64,000 nt of DNA from Lachnospiraceae bacterium (GTDB lineage Bacteria; Bacillota; Clostridia; Lachnospirales; Lachnospiraceae). The DNA lies in NCBI GenBank assembly GCA_022800815.1, contig JAAWRC010000013.1, forward strand, positions 1 through 64,000. Reading direction: 5' to 3'. The notes beneath the pieces are model-generated. The model had not been told where the DNA came from. It did not search any database and saw only the letters and a list, made by a program, of their open reading frames with translations. Positions within the stretch are counted from its first letter, which is position 1; each line of letters opens with the position of its first letter. Position numbers and translations under genes: made by a program. Of this stretch, positions 16,773 to 27,096 are shown piece after piece.

Positions 16773-17025
16773 ACCTGTCCGGAGCCTATGCCGGTTTCGA
16801 AGGTGTCGCCCCTCTGGCGGCGGTCTCCGTCCTCGCAGACCCGGCAATTTCACCGATTTTCCTGCGCCGCTTATGATCACCGGTTGTTGCTTCCTATAGA
16901 GGCGGGGAAGCAAAACCGCCGAAGCTAGCCGCAGAAAAATCAGCAAAATTTCGCCGATTGTCTGCTTCGGAAGGAGACCGCCGCCGGAGGGAATCAGGTT
17001 TTCGGAAACGGCACAGAGGGGCAGG
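16773..17025. repeat. Long imperfect palindromic element A (family with elements at 29700 and 37806)
   Basis: The gap between secG and rnr folds on itself for nearly its full length. CTGGCGGCGGTCTCC (16813-16828) matches the reverse complement of GGAGACCGCCGCCGG (16972-16987); next, GCAGACC...GATTTTCCTGCG matches the reverse complement of CGCAGAAAAATC...GTCTGC; and TTGCTTCC faces GGAAGCAAAA around a centre near 16900. Inner sequence motifs (CCGC..TATAG, GCGGCGCAG, GTCTGCG) are shared with elements B and C. No coding potential is evident. Confidence 0.75.
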
Positions 17026-17055
17026 TATTCAAATCAGAAAAGAATAGAGGAGTTT

Positions 17056-19428
17056 ATGGAGACGAAGAGAAAGAACGGAAATAGAAAGAGCGGCCGGAGG
17101 GGCGCACGGAGCGGAGGAAGGCCCTGGGAGAAGCGGCAGGACGGCCATGGAAGGGGGAAGGCGTCCGGAACGAATGCCGGAGGAGAAAATGCCGGAAGGA
17201 AGCGCAGGTTGGAGGAGAACTCTGCCGGAGCGGAGGACGAAGGAGTCCGGCAGGCGGAGAGGGATGCCCTGGAGGATGGCAAGAGGCGGCTGTTGGAGCT
17301 GATGGGGCACAAGGACTATAAGCCCATGAGGGTGAAGGAACTGGCGATTCTTCTTGGCGTGGCGAAGGAGGAGAGGCCCTTCTTGCAGAAGGCGCTTGAT
17401 GGGCTTCTTGCGGAGGGGAAGCTGGGGCTTTCCAGGAGAGGGAAATATGCGCCGGTGGAAAATTTTCTGGTGAAGGGAACGTTTATCGGGAACCGGAAGG
17501 GCTTTGGGTTCGTGGCGCCGGAGCGGACGGGAGAGACGGATGCCGGAACGGGGGCCGGGAAAGAGCCGGGGCCGGATATTTACATTGGAGAACGGGATAC
17601 TTTTGGCGCCATGGACGGGGACACGGTCCAGGCCGCAATCCTCTACGGGAGGCGGTGGGGCAGGAACCAGAATCCGGAGGGGAAGATTGTGCGGATCCTG
17701 GAGCGGGCCCATAAGGAGGTGGTGGCCACCTATGAGCGGTGCCGTCGTTTCGGCTTTGCCGTGCCCCTGAACGCAAAAATGGGAAAGGACGTGTTTATTC
17801 CGGAGGGGGCCTCCATGGAGGCCCAGACGGGAGAGCGGGTTCTGATCACGATCACCGACTACGGGAATGCCAGGAAGAACCCGGAGGGGCGGGTGACGGA
17901 GATTCTTGGCCGGGTGGACGCACCTGGCGTGGACGTGCTGTCGGTGGCGAAGGCATACGGCTTTGAGAGCGAATTTCCGCCGGAAGTTCTGGCGGAGGTC
18001 TCGCAGATCCCGTCGGAGGTTTCCGGGGAGGAACGGGCGGGTCGGAGGGACCTTGCCGGGCTTCCCACCGTGACCATCGACGGGGAGGACGCCAAGGACC
18101 TGGACGACGCCATCACCCTCTCCGTGGAAAACGGGATTTACCGACTGGGTGTCCACATTGCGGACGTGTCCCATTACGTGCGGGAGGGGACGGCCCTGGA
18201 CAGGGAGGCCCTTTCCAGGGGGACCAGCGTCTATCTCACCGACCGGGTGATCCCCATGCTTCCGAGGGAACTGAGCAACGGGATCTGTTCCCTCAATGCG
18301 GGTGTGCCCAGGCTGGCATTCAGTTGCCTGATGGAGCTGGATAAAACGGGGCGCCTGTTAAACCATGAGTTTGTGAAATCCGTGATCTGCGTGGACAGGA
18401 GGATGACTTACAAGGCGGTGGACGGAATTCTTTCCGGGGACGAAGCCCTTTCCGGGGAATATGCGGATTTCGTGCCCATGTTCCGGAATATGAAGGAATT
18501 GTCGGAAATCCTGCGGGAGCGGAGGCGGGCCAGAGGTTCCATCGACTTTGACTTCCCGGAGAGCAAGATCATTCTGGATAAAAACGGGCGAGCCGTGGAC
18601 GTTGCGCCTTATGAGCGGAATGCGGCCACCATGCTCATCGAGGATTTCATGCTCCTTGCCAATGAGACCGTGGCGGAGGATTTCTTCTGGCAGGGCAGTC
18701 CCTTCGTGTACCGGACTCATGAGAAGCCGGATCAGGACAAGATAGGGGAGCTGGCGCTCTTGATCAGCAATTTCGGCTATCATCTGAAAACAGGGCAGGA
18801 GGAGATTCATCCGAAGGAGCTGCAAAAGCTTTTGGCGCGGATTCAGGATTCGCCGGAGGAGGCATTGATCAGCCGCCTGACCCTGCGCTCCATGAGACGG
18901 GCCGAGTATCAGACGGAATGTGTGGGCCATTTCGGCCTGGCTGCCAGATATTATTGTCATTTCACGTCGCCGATCCGCCGGTATCCGGATTTGCAGATTC
19001 ACCGGATTATGACGGAATGTCTGGCGGGAGGCATGTCCGAGGCCAGAAAGGAGCACTACGAGGAGCGGCTTCCCGGCGTGTGCCGCCAGTGCTCTTTGAA
19101 GGAGCGAAAGGCGGACGAGGCAGAGCGGGAAGTGGAAAAGATGAAGAAATGCCAGTATATGGAGAATCATACCGGAGAGGTGTTTGAGGGCGTGGTGTCC
19201 GGCGTGACCGGCTGGGGCATGTATGTGGAGCTCCCCAATACGGTGGAGGGGATGGTTTCCCTGTCTGCTCTGGAAGGGGATTATTACGAATATGACCAGG
19301 CAAACCACCGGCTGGTGGGTACTTCCGCCGGAAGGGTCTACTCTTTGGGACAGAGACTTAAGGTGCGGGCGGTCTCGGCGGACCCGGTGGGCGGCACCAT
19401 TGATTTTATACCGGAGGAGGAAGGATAA
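17056..19428 (+). CDS. rnr: Ribonuclease R (3'-5' exoribonuclease)
   Basis: The 790-aa RNB-family enzyme degrades structured RNA and takes part in trans-translation-linked mRNA decay. A basic Arg/Gly/Lys-rich N-terminal tail (about 60 residues) precedes a winged-helix segment, cold-shock domains, and the RNB domain. The catalytic aspartates lie in [16 protein letters not shown]; further landmarks are [25 protein letters not shown] and [14 protein letters not shown]-terminal S1 domain follows ([20 protein letters not shown]). The ATG is preceded by GAGGAGTTT. Its stop overlaps the smpB start by one base, coupling the two partners of trans-translation. Confidence 0.96.
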   Translation: METKRKNGNRKSGRRGARSGGRPWEKRQDGHGRGKASGTNAGGENAGRKRRLEENSAGAEDEGVRQAERDALEDGKRRLLELMGHKDYKPMRVKELAILLGVAKEERPFLQKALDGLLAEGKLGLSRRGKYAPVENFLVKGTFIGNRKGFGFVAPERTGETDAGTGAGKEPGPDIYIGERDTFGAMDGDTVQAAILYGRRWGRNQNPEGKIVRILERAHKEVVATYERCRRFGFAVPLNAKMGKDVFIPEGASMEAQTGERVLITITDYGNARKNPEGRVTEILGRVDAPGVDVLSVAKAYGFESEFPPEVLAEVSQIPSEVSGEERAGRRDLAGLPTVTIDGEDAKDLDDAITLSVENGIYRLGVHIADVSHYVREGTALDREALSRGTSVYLTDRVIPMLPRELSNGICSLNAGVPRLAFSCLMELDKTGRLLNHEFVKSVICVDRRMTYKAVDGILSGDEALSGEYADFVPMFRNMKELSEILRERRRARGSIDFDFPESKIILDKNGRAVDVAPYERNAATMLIEDFMLLANETVAEDFFWQGSPFVYRTHEKPDQDKIGELALLISNFGYHLKTGQEEIHPKELQKLLARIQDSPEEALISRLTLRSMRRAEYQTECVGHFGLAARYYCHFTSPIRRYPDLQIHRIMTECLAGGMSEARKEHYEERLPGVCRQCSLKERKADEAEREVEKMKKCQYMENHTGEVFEGVVSGVTGWGMYVELPNTVEGMVSLSALEGDYYEYDQANHRLVGTSAGRVYSLGQRLKVRAVSADPVGGTIDFIPEEEG

Positions 19429-19895
19429 TGGGCAGGGACAGTTATAAGCTGGTGGCTAACAACAAAAAGGCCTACCATGATTATTTTATCGACGATACCT
19501 ACGAGGCCGGGATTTCCCTGTCGGGAACGGAGGTGAAATCCATTCGCATGGGGAAATGCAGCATCAAGGAGTCCTTTATCAAGATTGACCGGGGCGAGGT
19601 CTTTGTGTATGGGATGCACATCAGCCCCTATGAGAAGGGAAATATTTTCAACAAGGATCCCTTAAGAGTGCGGAAGCTTTTGATGCATAGCTATGAGATC
19701 AATAAGCTTTATGGGAAGATTCAGCAGAAGGGTTTCACGCTGGTGCCCCTTAAAGTGTATTTTAAGGGCAGCTTGGTCAAGGTGGAGGTGGGACTTGCCA
19801 GGGGCAAGAAACTCTATGACAAGCGGCAGGATATTGCGAAAAAGGACCAGAGGAGAGAGGCCGAGAAGGAGTTCAAGGTAAGGAACCTGGGCTGA
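19428..19895 (+). CDS. smpB: SsrA-binding protein SmpB
   Basis: The 155-aa protein binds tmRNA and delivers it to stalled ribosomes during trans-translation. It has the SmpB OB-fold signatures [24 protein letters not shown] (here [17 protein letters not shown]), the HISPYEKGN segment and the basic C-terminal tail [15 protein letters not shown] followed by RREAEKEF, which enters the ribosomal mRNA channel. Its ATG overlaps the rnr stop codon by one base. The tmRNA gene itself is not seen in the following gap. Confidence 0.97.
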   Translation: MGRDSYKLVANNKKAYHDYFIDDTYEAGISLSGTEVKSIRMGKCSIKESFIKIDRGEVFVYGMHISPYEKGNIFNKDPLRVRKLLMHSYEINKLYGKIQQKGFTLVPLKVYFKGSLVKVEVGLARGKKLYDKRQDIAKKDQRREAEKEFKVRNLG

Positions 19896-20281
19896 TGTAC
19901 AAATATATTTGCCGGAATCCTGCAGGCGGTCGGGGATAGCCGCCACCCGCTGTATTATCCGGCCTTCTGATTCAGATAGAAAAGCTGTTTTGTTCCGGCC
20001 GGAGAGAGGGCTTCCTTCTGTAAAAGCTCGCCATATCCCAGGGGCCCGGCCAAAAAGCTCCCGGAGGACGAATAGCAGAAGAAGGACGCCGAGGAAAGAG
20101 GCCGTGGCGTCTGTCAGTGAAAAAAGCGACTAAGATTTGATATGTTTTTGGCTCCCGATTTGTCATAAATGAATTCTCCAAAATGTGTAGGAAGTTCTTT
20201 TGTTATTTCTACCAGTATACCTTATAAGGGGGGCATAGTTCAAATGATAAGAGAGAAAATGTCAAAGCGGAAATCAAACCA
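19896..20281. other. Non-coding gap between smpB and the chemoreceptor gene
   Basis: About 385 bases hold no convincing gene and no tmRNA. There are several G+C-rich short inverted repeats, and a CACCCGCTGTATTAT segment near 19947 faintly recalls the centre of the palindromic family. GAAGTTCT at 20191-20198 is mirrored by AGAACTTC at 20288-20295, which straddles the downstream promoter and could be an operator. These readings are tentative. Confidence 0.3.
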
Positions 20282-20311
20282 TTGACAAGAACTTCTTTCG
20301 GCCTATATAAT
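20282..20311 (+). promoter_or_regulatory. Promoter of the chemoreceptor gene
   Basis: TTGACA at 20282-20287 and TATAAT at 20306-20311 are spaced by 18 bases, 52 bases before the ATG. Confidence 0.75.
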
Positions 20312-20363
20312 GGATGTATGGATATCGAAATATGACAAAATATAGAACCTATGGAGGGGGATC

Positions 20364-22346
20364 ATGATGAAAAAGAGTAGCATCCGGAAGAAGATCAGGG
20401 CTTGTCTGGTGACCACTGTCCTGGTTGCCCTGGTGCTCGTGGGAGGAGCCAGCGCCGCCCTCAGCTACCGAAGCACCGTTGCCACGGTGGAGCAGATGAT
20501 GAGCGAGACTGCCGTGCTGGCGGCGGAGCGTATCGAGAAGGAACTGGAAGCGTACAAAAATGTGGCCATGGATACCGGTCGTATTTCACAGCTTTCCGAT
20601 GAGACGGTGCCGCTGGAGGAACGGCGTGCCATTATTGACGAGAGAGTGTCCATGCACGGCTTCCAGAGGGGCAATGTCATTGGGGCCGACGGGATCAGCA
20701 TTTTTGACGGGAATGATTATTCCGACAGGGAATACGTCCGGCAGGCCATGCAGGGGAACGTCTATGTTTCCGAGCCGCTTGTCAGCAAGGTTACCGGGGA
20801 GCTGTCTATCATGGTGGCGGCACCTATCTACGACGGCGGGAGCGAGGACGGCGGCGTCGCAGGCGTGGTGTACTTCGTGCCTCCGGAGACCTTTTTGAAT
20901 GACATCGTCTCTTCGATCAAGATTGGTGAGAACTGCAGGGCCTATATGATCAATAAAAATGGCGATACCATTGCCGACGTTACGCTGGATACGATAACCA
21001 CTCAGAATGTCGAGAGGGAGGCCGAAAGTGACAGATCTCTGAAGGGCCGGGCTGCCCTTCACGAAGCCATGCGGGGTGGAGAAAACGGCTTTGGGAGTGT
21101 ACGAAGCTCGGAGGGTCCCTGCTATCTGGCATATGCCCCGGTCGGAGGGACGGACGGCTGGTCCGTGGCCGTGGAGGCACCGAAGAAGAATTATCTGGCA
21201 GATACCTATTTTAGTATGCTGATTACGGTAATCATCGTGGTGCTGTCGATTGTGGCCTCTGTTGTGGTGGCGGTGAGACTTTCCGGCAGCATCGGAGGTC
21301 CCATGCAGGCCTGTGCGGAGCGGATGAAGCGGTTGGTACAGGGAGATCTCAAATCCCCGGTTCCCCAGGTTACCAGCCGGGATGAGACGGCGGAGCTGAC
21401 CCAGGCCACGGCGGACATGATCGACGGGCTGAATGTCATTATCAGTGATATCAGATATCTTTTGAACGAGCTGGCCAATAAGAATTTTGACGTCCGCTCC
21501 GACAAGCGGGAGGCCTATGTGGGAGAGTTTCAGACCATCCTCTTAACCATGCGCAATTTGAAGATGGCCCTGAGCGGCACCATCCGTCAGATTGATGTTT
21601 CTGCGGGCCAGGTGTCCTCCGCCAGCGGTCAGGTTTCCACCGGCGCCCAGAGCTTAAGCCAGGGTTCCGTGCAGCAGGCCAGCGCCGTGGAGGAACTGGC
21701 GGCCACCATCAATGAGATTTCTAACAATGCGAAGCGGACTGCGGAGGCTGCGGAGAAGGCGGGAGTGGCCGTTGGCCAGGCAGGAGGCCAGCTGGGAGTC
21801 AGCGTGGAGTACGTCGGGGAGCTCAACCAGGCAATGGAGAAAGTGTCCGACTCCTCCGAAGAGATTTCCAAGATTATCGCCACCATCGAGGACATCGCCT
21901 TCCAGACGAATATCCTGGCGCTCAATGCCGCCGTGGAGGCGGCCAGGGCGGGAACCGCCGGCAAGGGATTTGCGGTGGTGGCGGACGAGGTCCGCAATCT
22001 GGCGCAGAAGTCCGATGAGGCTGCCAAGGCCACCAAGGAGCTGATCGAGGGTTCCATTGTCGCAGTCACTGCCGGCAGCGAGGCGGTGAAGAAGGTCACG
22101 GAGGCCCTGGAGCAGACCAGCGTCTACGCCGGAGGCGTGACGACCCAGATGGAGGTGGTGGTCAAGGAGATCGAGGACCAGAGCGAAGCCATCAACCAGA
22201 TCACCGAGGGCATCGACCAGGTTTCCAGCGTGGTGCAGACCAACAGTGCCACCGCCCAGGAGAGTGCGGCCGCCAGCGAGGAGCTTTCTGCGGAGGCTTC
22301 CGGGCTTAAGCGTTTGGTGGGTGAATTCCAGTTGGCCAGAGAGTAG
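20364..22346 (+). CDS. Methyl-accepting chemotaxis protein
   Basis: The 660-aa receptor has an N-terminal membrane helix (about residues 12-33), an extracytoplasmic dCache-like sensor (about 34-275, with [14 protein letters not shown] and VAAPIYDGG segments), a second helix (about 280-303, [19 protein letters not shown]), a HAMP segment and a long cytoplasmic coiled coil. The signalling hairpin tip reads [22 protein letters not shown], given here by its key run [19 protein letters not shown], the universal CheA/CheW contact region. The ligand is unknown; dCache domains bind amino acids, organic acids or amines. Ribosome site is GGAGGGGG. No che genes flank it, so it is an orphan receptor. The gene implies a chemosensory, probably motile, organism. 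Confidence 0.95.
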   Translation: MMKKSSIRKKIRACLVTTVLVALVLVGGASAALSYRSTVATVEQMMSETAVLAAERIEKELEAYKNVAMDTGRISQLSDETVPLEERRAIIDERVSMHGFQRGNVIGADGISIFDGNDYSDREYVRQAMQGNVYVSEPLVSKVTGELSIMVAAPIYDGGSEDGGVAGVVYFVPPETFLNDIVSSIKIGENCRAYMINKNGDTIADVTLDTITTQNVEREAESDRSLKGRAALHEAMRGGENGFGSVRSSEGPCYLAYAPVGGTDGWSVAVEAPKKNYLADTYFSMLITVIIVVLSIVASVVVAVRLSGSIGGPMQACAERMKRLVQGDLKSPVPQVTSRDETAELTQATADMIDGLNVIISDIRYLLNELANKNFDVRSDKREAYVGEFQTILLTMRNLKMALSGTIRQIDVSAGQVSSASGQVSTGAQSLSQGSVQQASAVEELAATINEISNNAKRTAEAAEKAGVAVGQAGGQLGVSVEYVGELNQAMEKVSDSSEEISKIIATIEDIAFQTNILALNAAVEAARAGTAGKGFAVVADEVRNLAQKSDEAAKATKELIEGSIVAVTAGSEAVKKVTEALEQTSVYAGGVTTQMEVVVKEIEDQSEAINQITEGIDQVSSVVQTNSATAQESAAASEELSAEASGLKRLVGEFQLARE

Positions 22347-22373
22347 GCGGGAAGGAAAAACCGTCGGAACAGC

Positions 22374-22420
22374 AAAAAGCCAGAGAGCGCGCTTGCAATG
22401 AGCGGCGCTCCTGGCTTTTT
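22374..22420 (+). terminator. Terminator after the chemoreceptor gene
   Basis: AAAAAGCCAGAGAGCGC (22374-22390) pairs with GCGCTCCTGGCTTTTT (22405-22420), allowing a small mismatch. The 3' arm ends in five Ts. Confidence 0.8.
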
Positions 22421-22492
22421 AAAAGAGTCGGAAAACTTGGTTAAAAGGGCCGAAAAACCTGGTGACGGATCATGGAAAGGAAATTTGGAAAC

Positions 22493-22975
22493 ATGAGAAT
22501 TGGAATGGGATATGACGTCCACCGGCTGGCAGAGGGGCGGGCATTGATTTTGGGAGGAGTGGAGGTCCCTTATGAGAAGGGACTTCTCGGGCATTCAGAT
22601 GCCGACGTGCTGCTTCACGCAGTGATGGATGCGCTTTTAGGGGCGGCAGCCCTGGGGGACATCGGACAGCATTTTCCGGATACGGACGAGGCTTACAGGG
22701 GGATTTCCAGCCTGGAGCTTTTGAAACGAGTGGGAAAGCTTCTGGAGGAGCACCGATATGCCGTGGGGAATATTGATGCAACCGTGATCGCCCAGAGGCC
22801 GAAGCTTTCCCCGTACCGGGAAGAAATGCGGCGAAACATCGCAGAAACCCTCCGCATTTCCGTTTCCCAGGTGAATGTGAAGGCGACCACCGAGGAGGGG
22901 CTTGGGTTTACGGGGAGCGGGGAGGGGATTTCCGCCCAGGCGGCGGTTCTTTTGGAACAGAGGGAACGAGACTGA
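22493..22975 (+). CDS. ispF: 2-C-methyl-D-erythritol 2,4-cyclodiphosphate synthase
   Basis: The 160-aa enzyme of the non-mevalonate isoprenoid pathway converts CDP-methylerythritol 2-phosphate to the cyclic diphosphate. Zinc ligands are the D and H of MGYDVHRL at the N-terminus and the H of [19 protein letters not shown] (key run [11 protein letters not shown]). The [10 protein letters not shown] loop and the C-terminal [17 protein letters not shown] are also typical. It acts as a cytoplasmic homotrimer. MRIGMGYDV at 22493 matches the family start; the upstream ATG at 22472 would add seven unusual residues. The gene appears alone, without ispD. Confidence 0.95.
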   Translation: MRIGMGYDVHRLAEGRALILGGVEVPYEKGLLGHSDADVLLHAVMDALLGAAALGDIGQHFPDTDEAYRGISSLELLKRVGKLLEEHRYAVGNIDATVIAQRPKLSPYREEMRRNIAETLRISVSQVNVKATTEEGLGFTGSGEGISAQAAVLLEQRERD

Positions 22976-23086
22976 TCGGAAGCTTTTGAAAACCGGAAAC
23001 GGATTGGCATGGACTTTGGGAAAAAATTATGCTAAACTGGTACGGCATTACAGAGTGAGCAGAGAAAACAGAGCCGGGAGGAAATT

Positions 23087-24898
23087 ATGGCGGCAGATCA
23101 GAGTAAAATCAGAAATTTTTGTATTATCGCCCATATCGACCACGGGAAGTCCACCCTGGCCGATCGGATCATTGAGAAGACGGGATTGCTCACCAGCCGG
23201 GAAATGCAGTCCCAGGTCCTTGACAACATGGAGCTGGAGCGGGAGCGGGGGATCACCATCAAGTCCCAGGCGGTCCGCACCATTTATAAGGCGAGGGACG
23301 GGGAGGAGTATCAGTTCAACCTGATCGACACGCCGGGCCACGTGGACTTCAACTACGAGGTGTCCAGGAGCCTGGCGGCCTGCGACGGGGCCGTGCTGGT
23401 GGTGGATGCGGCCCAGGGCATCGAGGCCCAGACCATGGCCAACGTGTACCTGGCCCTGGATCATGACCTGGAGGTGTTCCCGGTCATCAACAAGATCGAC
23501 CTTCCCAGCGCCGAGCCACAGAGGGTCATCGACGAGATCGAGGACGTGATCGGGATCGAGGCCCAGGATGCGCCTCAAATCTCCGCCAAGGCCGGCATCA
23601 ATATCGAGGAGGTGCTGGAACAGATCGTGACGAAGTTTCCGGCGCCCACGGGCGATCCGGAGGCTCCCCTCAAGGCCCTGATCTTTGATTCGGTCTACGA
23701 TTCCTACAAGGGCGTGATCGTGTTCTGCAGGATCAGGGAGGGCACCGTGAGGAAGGGCGTGAAGATCCGCTTTATGGCCACCGGGGCCGAGTTTGAGACG
23801 GTGGAGGTGGGATATTTCGGCGCCGGTCAGTTCATTTCCTGCGAGGAGCTCTCTGCCGGGATGGTGGGGTATCTGACGGCCAGCATCAAGAACGTTCGGG
23901 ATACGAGAGTGGGAGACACGGTGACGGACGGGGACAATCCCTGCGCCGAGCCCCTTCCCGGCTACAAGAAGGTGACCTCCATGGTCTACTGCGGCCTGTA
24001 TCCGGCGGACGGAGCCAAGTACAATGACTTGAGGGAGGCGCTGGAGAAGCTGCAGTTAAACGACGCATCCCTTAAGTTCGAGCCTGAGACCTCCGTGGCG
24101 TTGGGATTCGGGTTCCGGTGCGGCTTCCTGGGCCTTCTGCATCTGGAGATCATCCAGGAGCGGCTGGAGCGGGAGTACAACCTGGACCTGGTGACCACGG
24201 CGCCGGGGGTGGTCTACAAGGTCTACCGGACCAACGGCGAGGTCATGGAGCTCACCAATCCCTCCAACCTGCCGGACCCTTCGGAGATCGAATATATGGA
24301 AGAACCCATGGTGAAGGCGGAAATCATGGTCACCACCGAGTTCATCGGGGCCATCATGGGGCTCTGCCAGGAGCGGCGGGGGGTGTACGTGGGGACGGAG
24401 TACATGGAGGACACCAGGGCCCTCCTGCGCTACGAGCTTCCCCTGAACGAGATCATTTACGATTTCTTTGACGCGTTAAAGTCCCGCTCCAGGGGGTATG
24501 CGTCCTTTGACTATGAACTGAAGGGATACGAACGCTCCAATCTGGTGAAGCTGGACATCCTCATCAACAAGGAGGCGGTCGACGCCCTGTCCTTCATCGT
24601 CCACGCAGACACGGCCTACGAGCGGGGGAGGAAGATGTGCGAGAAATTAAAGGAGGAGATCCCCAGGCACCTCTTCGAGATCCCCATCCAGGCCGCCATC
24701 GGGAACCGGATCATCGCCAGGGAGACCGTGAAGGCCATGCGCAAGGACGTGCTGGCCAAGTGTTACGGCGGAGACATCAGCAGGAAGAGAAAGCTCCTGG
24801 AGAAGCAGAAGGAGGGCAAGAAGCGGATGCGCCAGGTGGGGAGCGTGGAGATTCCGCAGAAGGCCTTCATGAGCGTGCTGAAGCTGGACGACAAATAA
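23087..24898 (+). CDS. lepA: Elongation factor 4 (LepA), ribosome back-translocase GTPase
   Basis: The 603-aa translational GTPase is of normal length. G1 is [11 protein letters not shown]3 is DTPGHVDF and G4 is [13 protein letters not shown]-like domains II, III and V follow ([14 protein letters not shown] in domain III region), and the LepA-specific C-terminal domain ends with [21 protein letters not shown] (key run [19 protein letters not shown]). EF4 helps ribosomes under stress or during assembly. The ATG follows GGGAGGAAATT. A weak TTGGCA/TATGCT pair (23004-23033) may be its promoter. A long palindromic gap separates it from hemW, its frequent neighbour in Firmicutes. Confidence 0.97.
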   Translation: MAADQSKIRNFCIIAHIDHGKSTLADRIIEKTGLLTSREMQSQVLDNMELERERGITIKSQAVRTIYKARDGEEYQFNLIDTPGHVDFNYEVSRSLAACDGAVLVVDAAQGIEAQTMANVYLALDHDLEVFPVINKIDLPSAEPQRVIDEIEDVIGIEAQDAPQISAKAGINIEEVLEQIVTKFPAPTGDPEAPLKALIFDSVYDSYKGVIVFCRIREGTVRKGVKIRFMATGAEFETVEVGYFGAGQFISCEELSAGMVGYLTASIKNVRDTRVGDTVTDGDNPCAEPLPGYKKVTSMVYCGLYPADGAKYNDLREALEKLQLNDASLKFEPETSVALGFGFRCGFLGLLHLEIIQERLEREYNLDLVTTAPGVVYKVYRTNGEVMELTNPSNLPDPSEIEYMEEPMVKAEIMVTTEFIGAIMGLCQERRGVYVGTEYMEDTRALLRYELPLNEIIYDFFDALKSRSRGYASFDYELKGYERSNLVKLDILINKEAVDALSFIVHADTAYERGRKMCEKLKEEIPRHLFEIPIQAAIGNRIIARETVKAMRKDVLAKCYGGDISRKRKLLEKQKEGKKRMRQVGSVEIPQKAFMSVLKLDDK

Positions 24899-24984
24899 AG
24901 GTGGTGGGGGGAGTCACGAAAGAGGGGGTGACGAAAGGAAACTGCCGCCGGCCCTGTTCGAGGTTGCCGGACAAGCCGCCCGTC

Positions 24985-25245
24985 TCATCCGTTGCTGTCA
25001 AATTGCACAATGGTTCGTGATCCTGCGACTCTCCGGGGGCCTTAGAATTTCTTGGCGTTCCAGTCGTAAAACAGCAATTTCCGGATAGGATGTCCGGAAA
25101 AGGCTTATGCCGCCATGGACGGCGGGTCATAAGCCGGTTGCGTGAAACTTGCTCAGATTCAATTGGAACGTTTAGAAATTCAAGGCCTGCGGAACCGGAG
25201 CAGAGAACGAACCAATTGTGCAATTTGACGGCAGCCAACTTGGGA
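24985..25245. repeat. Long imperfect palindromic element D between lepA and hemW
   Basis: CTGTCAAATTGCACAATGG (24995-25013) is the near-exact reverse complement of the sequence at 25207-25234. Further in, CTCCGG..GGCCTTAGAATTTCTTGGCGTTCC faces GGAACGTTTAGAAATTCAAGGCC..CCGGAG. At the centre GGCTTATGCCGCC (25102-25114) pairs with GGCGGGTCATAAGCC (25121-25135). The whole 260-base region can fold as one branched hairpin. No gene is seen in it. It does not clearly share sequence with elements A-C. Confidence 0.75.
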
Positions 25246-25288
25246 TGCGGCTTCCAGCACCGGAATCCTTTAAAAAAGAGGAGAGGAA

Positions 25289-26647
25289 ATGGAATTATAT
25301 GTGCATATCCCGTTCTGTGTGAGGAAGTGCGGGTACTGTGACTTTGTGTCGGCGCCGGCGGGGAGGGCGGTACAGGAATCCTATATGAAGGCGCTGAGAA
25401 AAGAGATCTGTCTGGCGGCAGAAGAGCGAAGGGCCGATGGATGCGGCAAAAGGCGGCGGGGAGCGGATATGCGGGCAGAGAGGCGGGGAAGCTCCCGGCA
25501 AAGCGGGAGAGAAGGCTGCATGGACGATGTGGTGACTTCCGTGTTCTTCGGGGGCGGGACGCCCTCCATCGTGGAGGCCGGGGAGCTTGCAAAAACTCTT
25601 GCCTGTATCCGCCGGGAGTTTGTGGTGGCGCAGGATGCGGAGATCACCCTGGAGGCCAATCCGGGGACGCTGGCAAAGGAGAAGCTGGAGATCTACCGGA
25701 AGGCCGGAGTGAACCGCTTGAGTATCGGGCTTCAGTCTGCGGAGGATAAAGAGCTTTCTCTTCTCGGGCGGATTCATACGTTTGAAGAGTTTAAAGAGAG
25801 TTATCGGCTCGCCGGGGAGGCGGGCTTTCGCAATATAAGCGTGGATTTGATGGCGGCGCTTCCGGGGCAGAGCGTAAAGAGCTTTGAAAGAAGCCTTCGG
25901 GCGGTGACGGGGCTTTTTCCTGCGCCGGAGCATATTTCGGTGTACAACTTGATTGTTGAGGAGGGCACTCCCTTTTATGAGAAATATCACAGGCAGGTAT
26001 TGGCCCGGGAGGCGGGAGAGGAGGACTGCCGCCCCCTGCCCACGGAGGAAGAAGAGCGGGACATGTATGCCCTGACCGGGAATCTGCTTGCCGCCTGCGG
26101 TTATGAGCGGTATGAGATCTCCAACTATGCGAAGCCCGGCTTTGCCTGCCGCCACAATGTGGGCTACTGGACGGGCGCCCCTTATCTTGGTTTCGGGATT
26201 TCTGCCTCTTCCTATTTAAGCGGGAGCTATGCTCGAAATGGGAGTCGTGCGGATGAAAGGTTCACCGACGGAAGACGGTTTTCCAACACGGATGATCTGG
26301 GAACCTATCTGAGGATTCTGGAAGAATGGGAGAGCGGGCGGGAAACGGCCCTGGGACGGAAGCTTCTGGGGCGGCTCCGTCAGGGCGAGGAGACCGTGAC
26401 CAGGGAGCGGGCCATGGAGGAATTTATGTTTCTGGGTCTGCGCATGACAAAAGGGGTTTCTGGGGACGAGTTTGCGGGGCGGTTCGGAACGGACCTGGAG
26501 GATGTCTATGGAACGGCTCTTGGAGCGCTGGAACGGGACGGGCTGATGGAGCGGACGATGCCTGGAGAGGGAATGGACGTGCGCTGGCGTCTGACGGCAC
26601 GGGGGATTGACGTGAGTAATTGCGTGCTGGCGGAGTTTCTGTTCTGA
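25289..26647 (+). CDS. hemW: HemW-type radical SAM heme chaperone
   Basis: The 452-aa protein belongs to the HemN/HemW radical SAM group; HemW binds heme and delivers it to client proteins. The SAM cluster motif is CVRKCGYCDF at residues 10-19, followed by FFGGGTPS, EANPG and RLSIGLQS. The C-terminal HemN domain contains YEISNYAKPGFACRHNVGYW. The absence of the HemN N-terminal extension and short spacing before the first Cys favour HemW over a coproporphyrinogen dehydrogenase. A stretch of about 30 residues (53-83, very Arg/Gly-rich) before DVVTSVFFGGG is longer than usual. GAGGAGAGGAA precedes the ATG. Confidence 0.9.
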   Translation: MELYVHIPFCVRKCGYCDFVSAPAGRAVQESYMKALRKEICLAAEERRADGCGKRRRGADMRAERRGSSRQSGREGCMDDVVTSVFFGGGTPSIVEAGELAKTLACIRREFVVAQDAEITLEANPGTLAKEKLEIYRKAGVNRLSIGLQSAEDKELSLLGRIHTFEEFKESYRLAGEAGFRNISVDLMAALPGQSVKSFERSLRAVTGLFPAPEHISVYNLIVEEGTPFYEKYHRQVLAREAGEEDCRPLPTEEEERDMYALTGNLLAACGYERYEISNYAKPGFACRHNVGYWTGAPYLGFGISASSYLSGSYARNGSRADERFTDGRRFSNTDDLGTYLRILEEWESGRETALGRKLLGRLRQGEETVTRERAMEEFMFLGLRMTKGVSGDEFAGRFGTDLEDVYGTALGALERDGLMERTMPGEGMDVRWRLTARGIDVSNCVLAEFLF

Positions 26648-26666
26648 CGTCCCTGATTTTATGGGA

Positions 26667-26715
26667 AAACCATGCGCATCCCATGGTTTACAGAACAGAC
26701 CAAAACTGTTAAACT
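26667..26715 (+). promoter_or_regulatory. Hairpin and candidate promoter after hemW
   Basis: AAACCATG (26667-26674) pairs with CATGGTTT (26682-26689); no T-run follows. TTTACA (26687-26692) and TAAACT (26710-26715) with a 17-base spacer could drive the small reading frames that follow. Confidence 0.35.
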
Positions 26716-26736
26716 TTAAGGAGAGACTGGCATTTG

Positions 26737-26886
26737 ATGTTTGAGCCTGCCTGGAAAGCGCTGCAGGCGGTGCTAAGAGTACATGGCGCAGAAACAGGTT
26801 CACGTTTGCGTTTATTCGATTGGAAAAGGTACTTGGCGAGAAGCTGGGGGAAGCGGAGAACGGTTGGGGGCGAAAGAGGAGTTTGA
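26737..26886 (+). CDS. Possible small protein, 49 aa
   Basis: An open frame of 49 codons starts at an ATG 13 bases after AAGGAG (26718-26723) and just downstream of a promoter-like pair. The product is basic (MFEPAWKALQAVLRVHG at the start, many Arg and Lys later) and I do not recognise it. It may be spurious. Confidence 0.25.
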   Translation: MFEPAWKALQAVLRVHGAETGSRLRLFDWKRYLARSWGKRRTVGGERGV

Positions 26887-26984
26887 AAAGATCGCCCGGC
26901 CTTAGCCGGACGGACGTGACAGGTGTTTTTTGCCGGCGGGGAGGGTGGGAGCGGTGGAAATCGTGTCGACGAAGGAGGGGGCTT

Positions 26985-27053
26985 ATGTGGATTTGCCCGG
27001 TTTGTGGGTATGGCGCCTTTGAGGGATGTGACGGCCTGGACATCGTGCAGTGA
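26985..27053 (+). CDS. Possible 22-aa cysteine-containing peptide (zinc-ribbon fragment)
   Basis: A 22-codon frame begins MWICPVCGYGAFEG and is preceded by an excellent ribosome site, AAGGAGGGGGC. CPVCGY is the first half of a rubredoxin-like zinc knuckle; the second CxxC is missing, so it is either a tiny peptide or the start of a truncated gene. The next gene begins 44 bases later. Confidence 0.3.
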   Translation: MWICPVCGYGAFEGCDGLDIVQ

Positions 27054-27096
27054 GTCTGTCATGGGAACCGGTGATGGGGCAGAGGGAGGTTGGTCT

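Noticed and set aside
16773-17025. Palindromic element as a classical insertion sequence
   Set aside because: No transposase reading frame lies inside any of the palindromes; any mobility would need a trans-acting enzyme, and target duplications could not be recognised.
19896-20363. Possible tmRNA (ssrA) gene after smpB
   Set aside because: No tRNA-Ala-like acceptor ends, no encoded Ala-rich tag peptide frame ending in a stop, and no GGTTCRA-type T loop were found in the gap.
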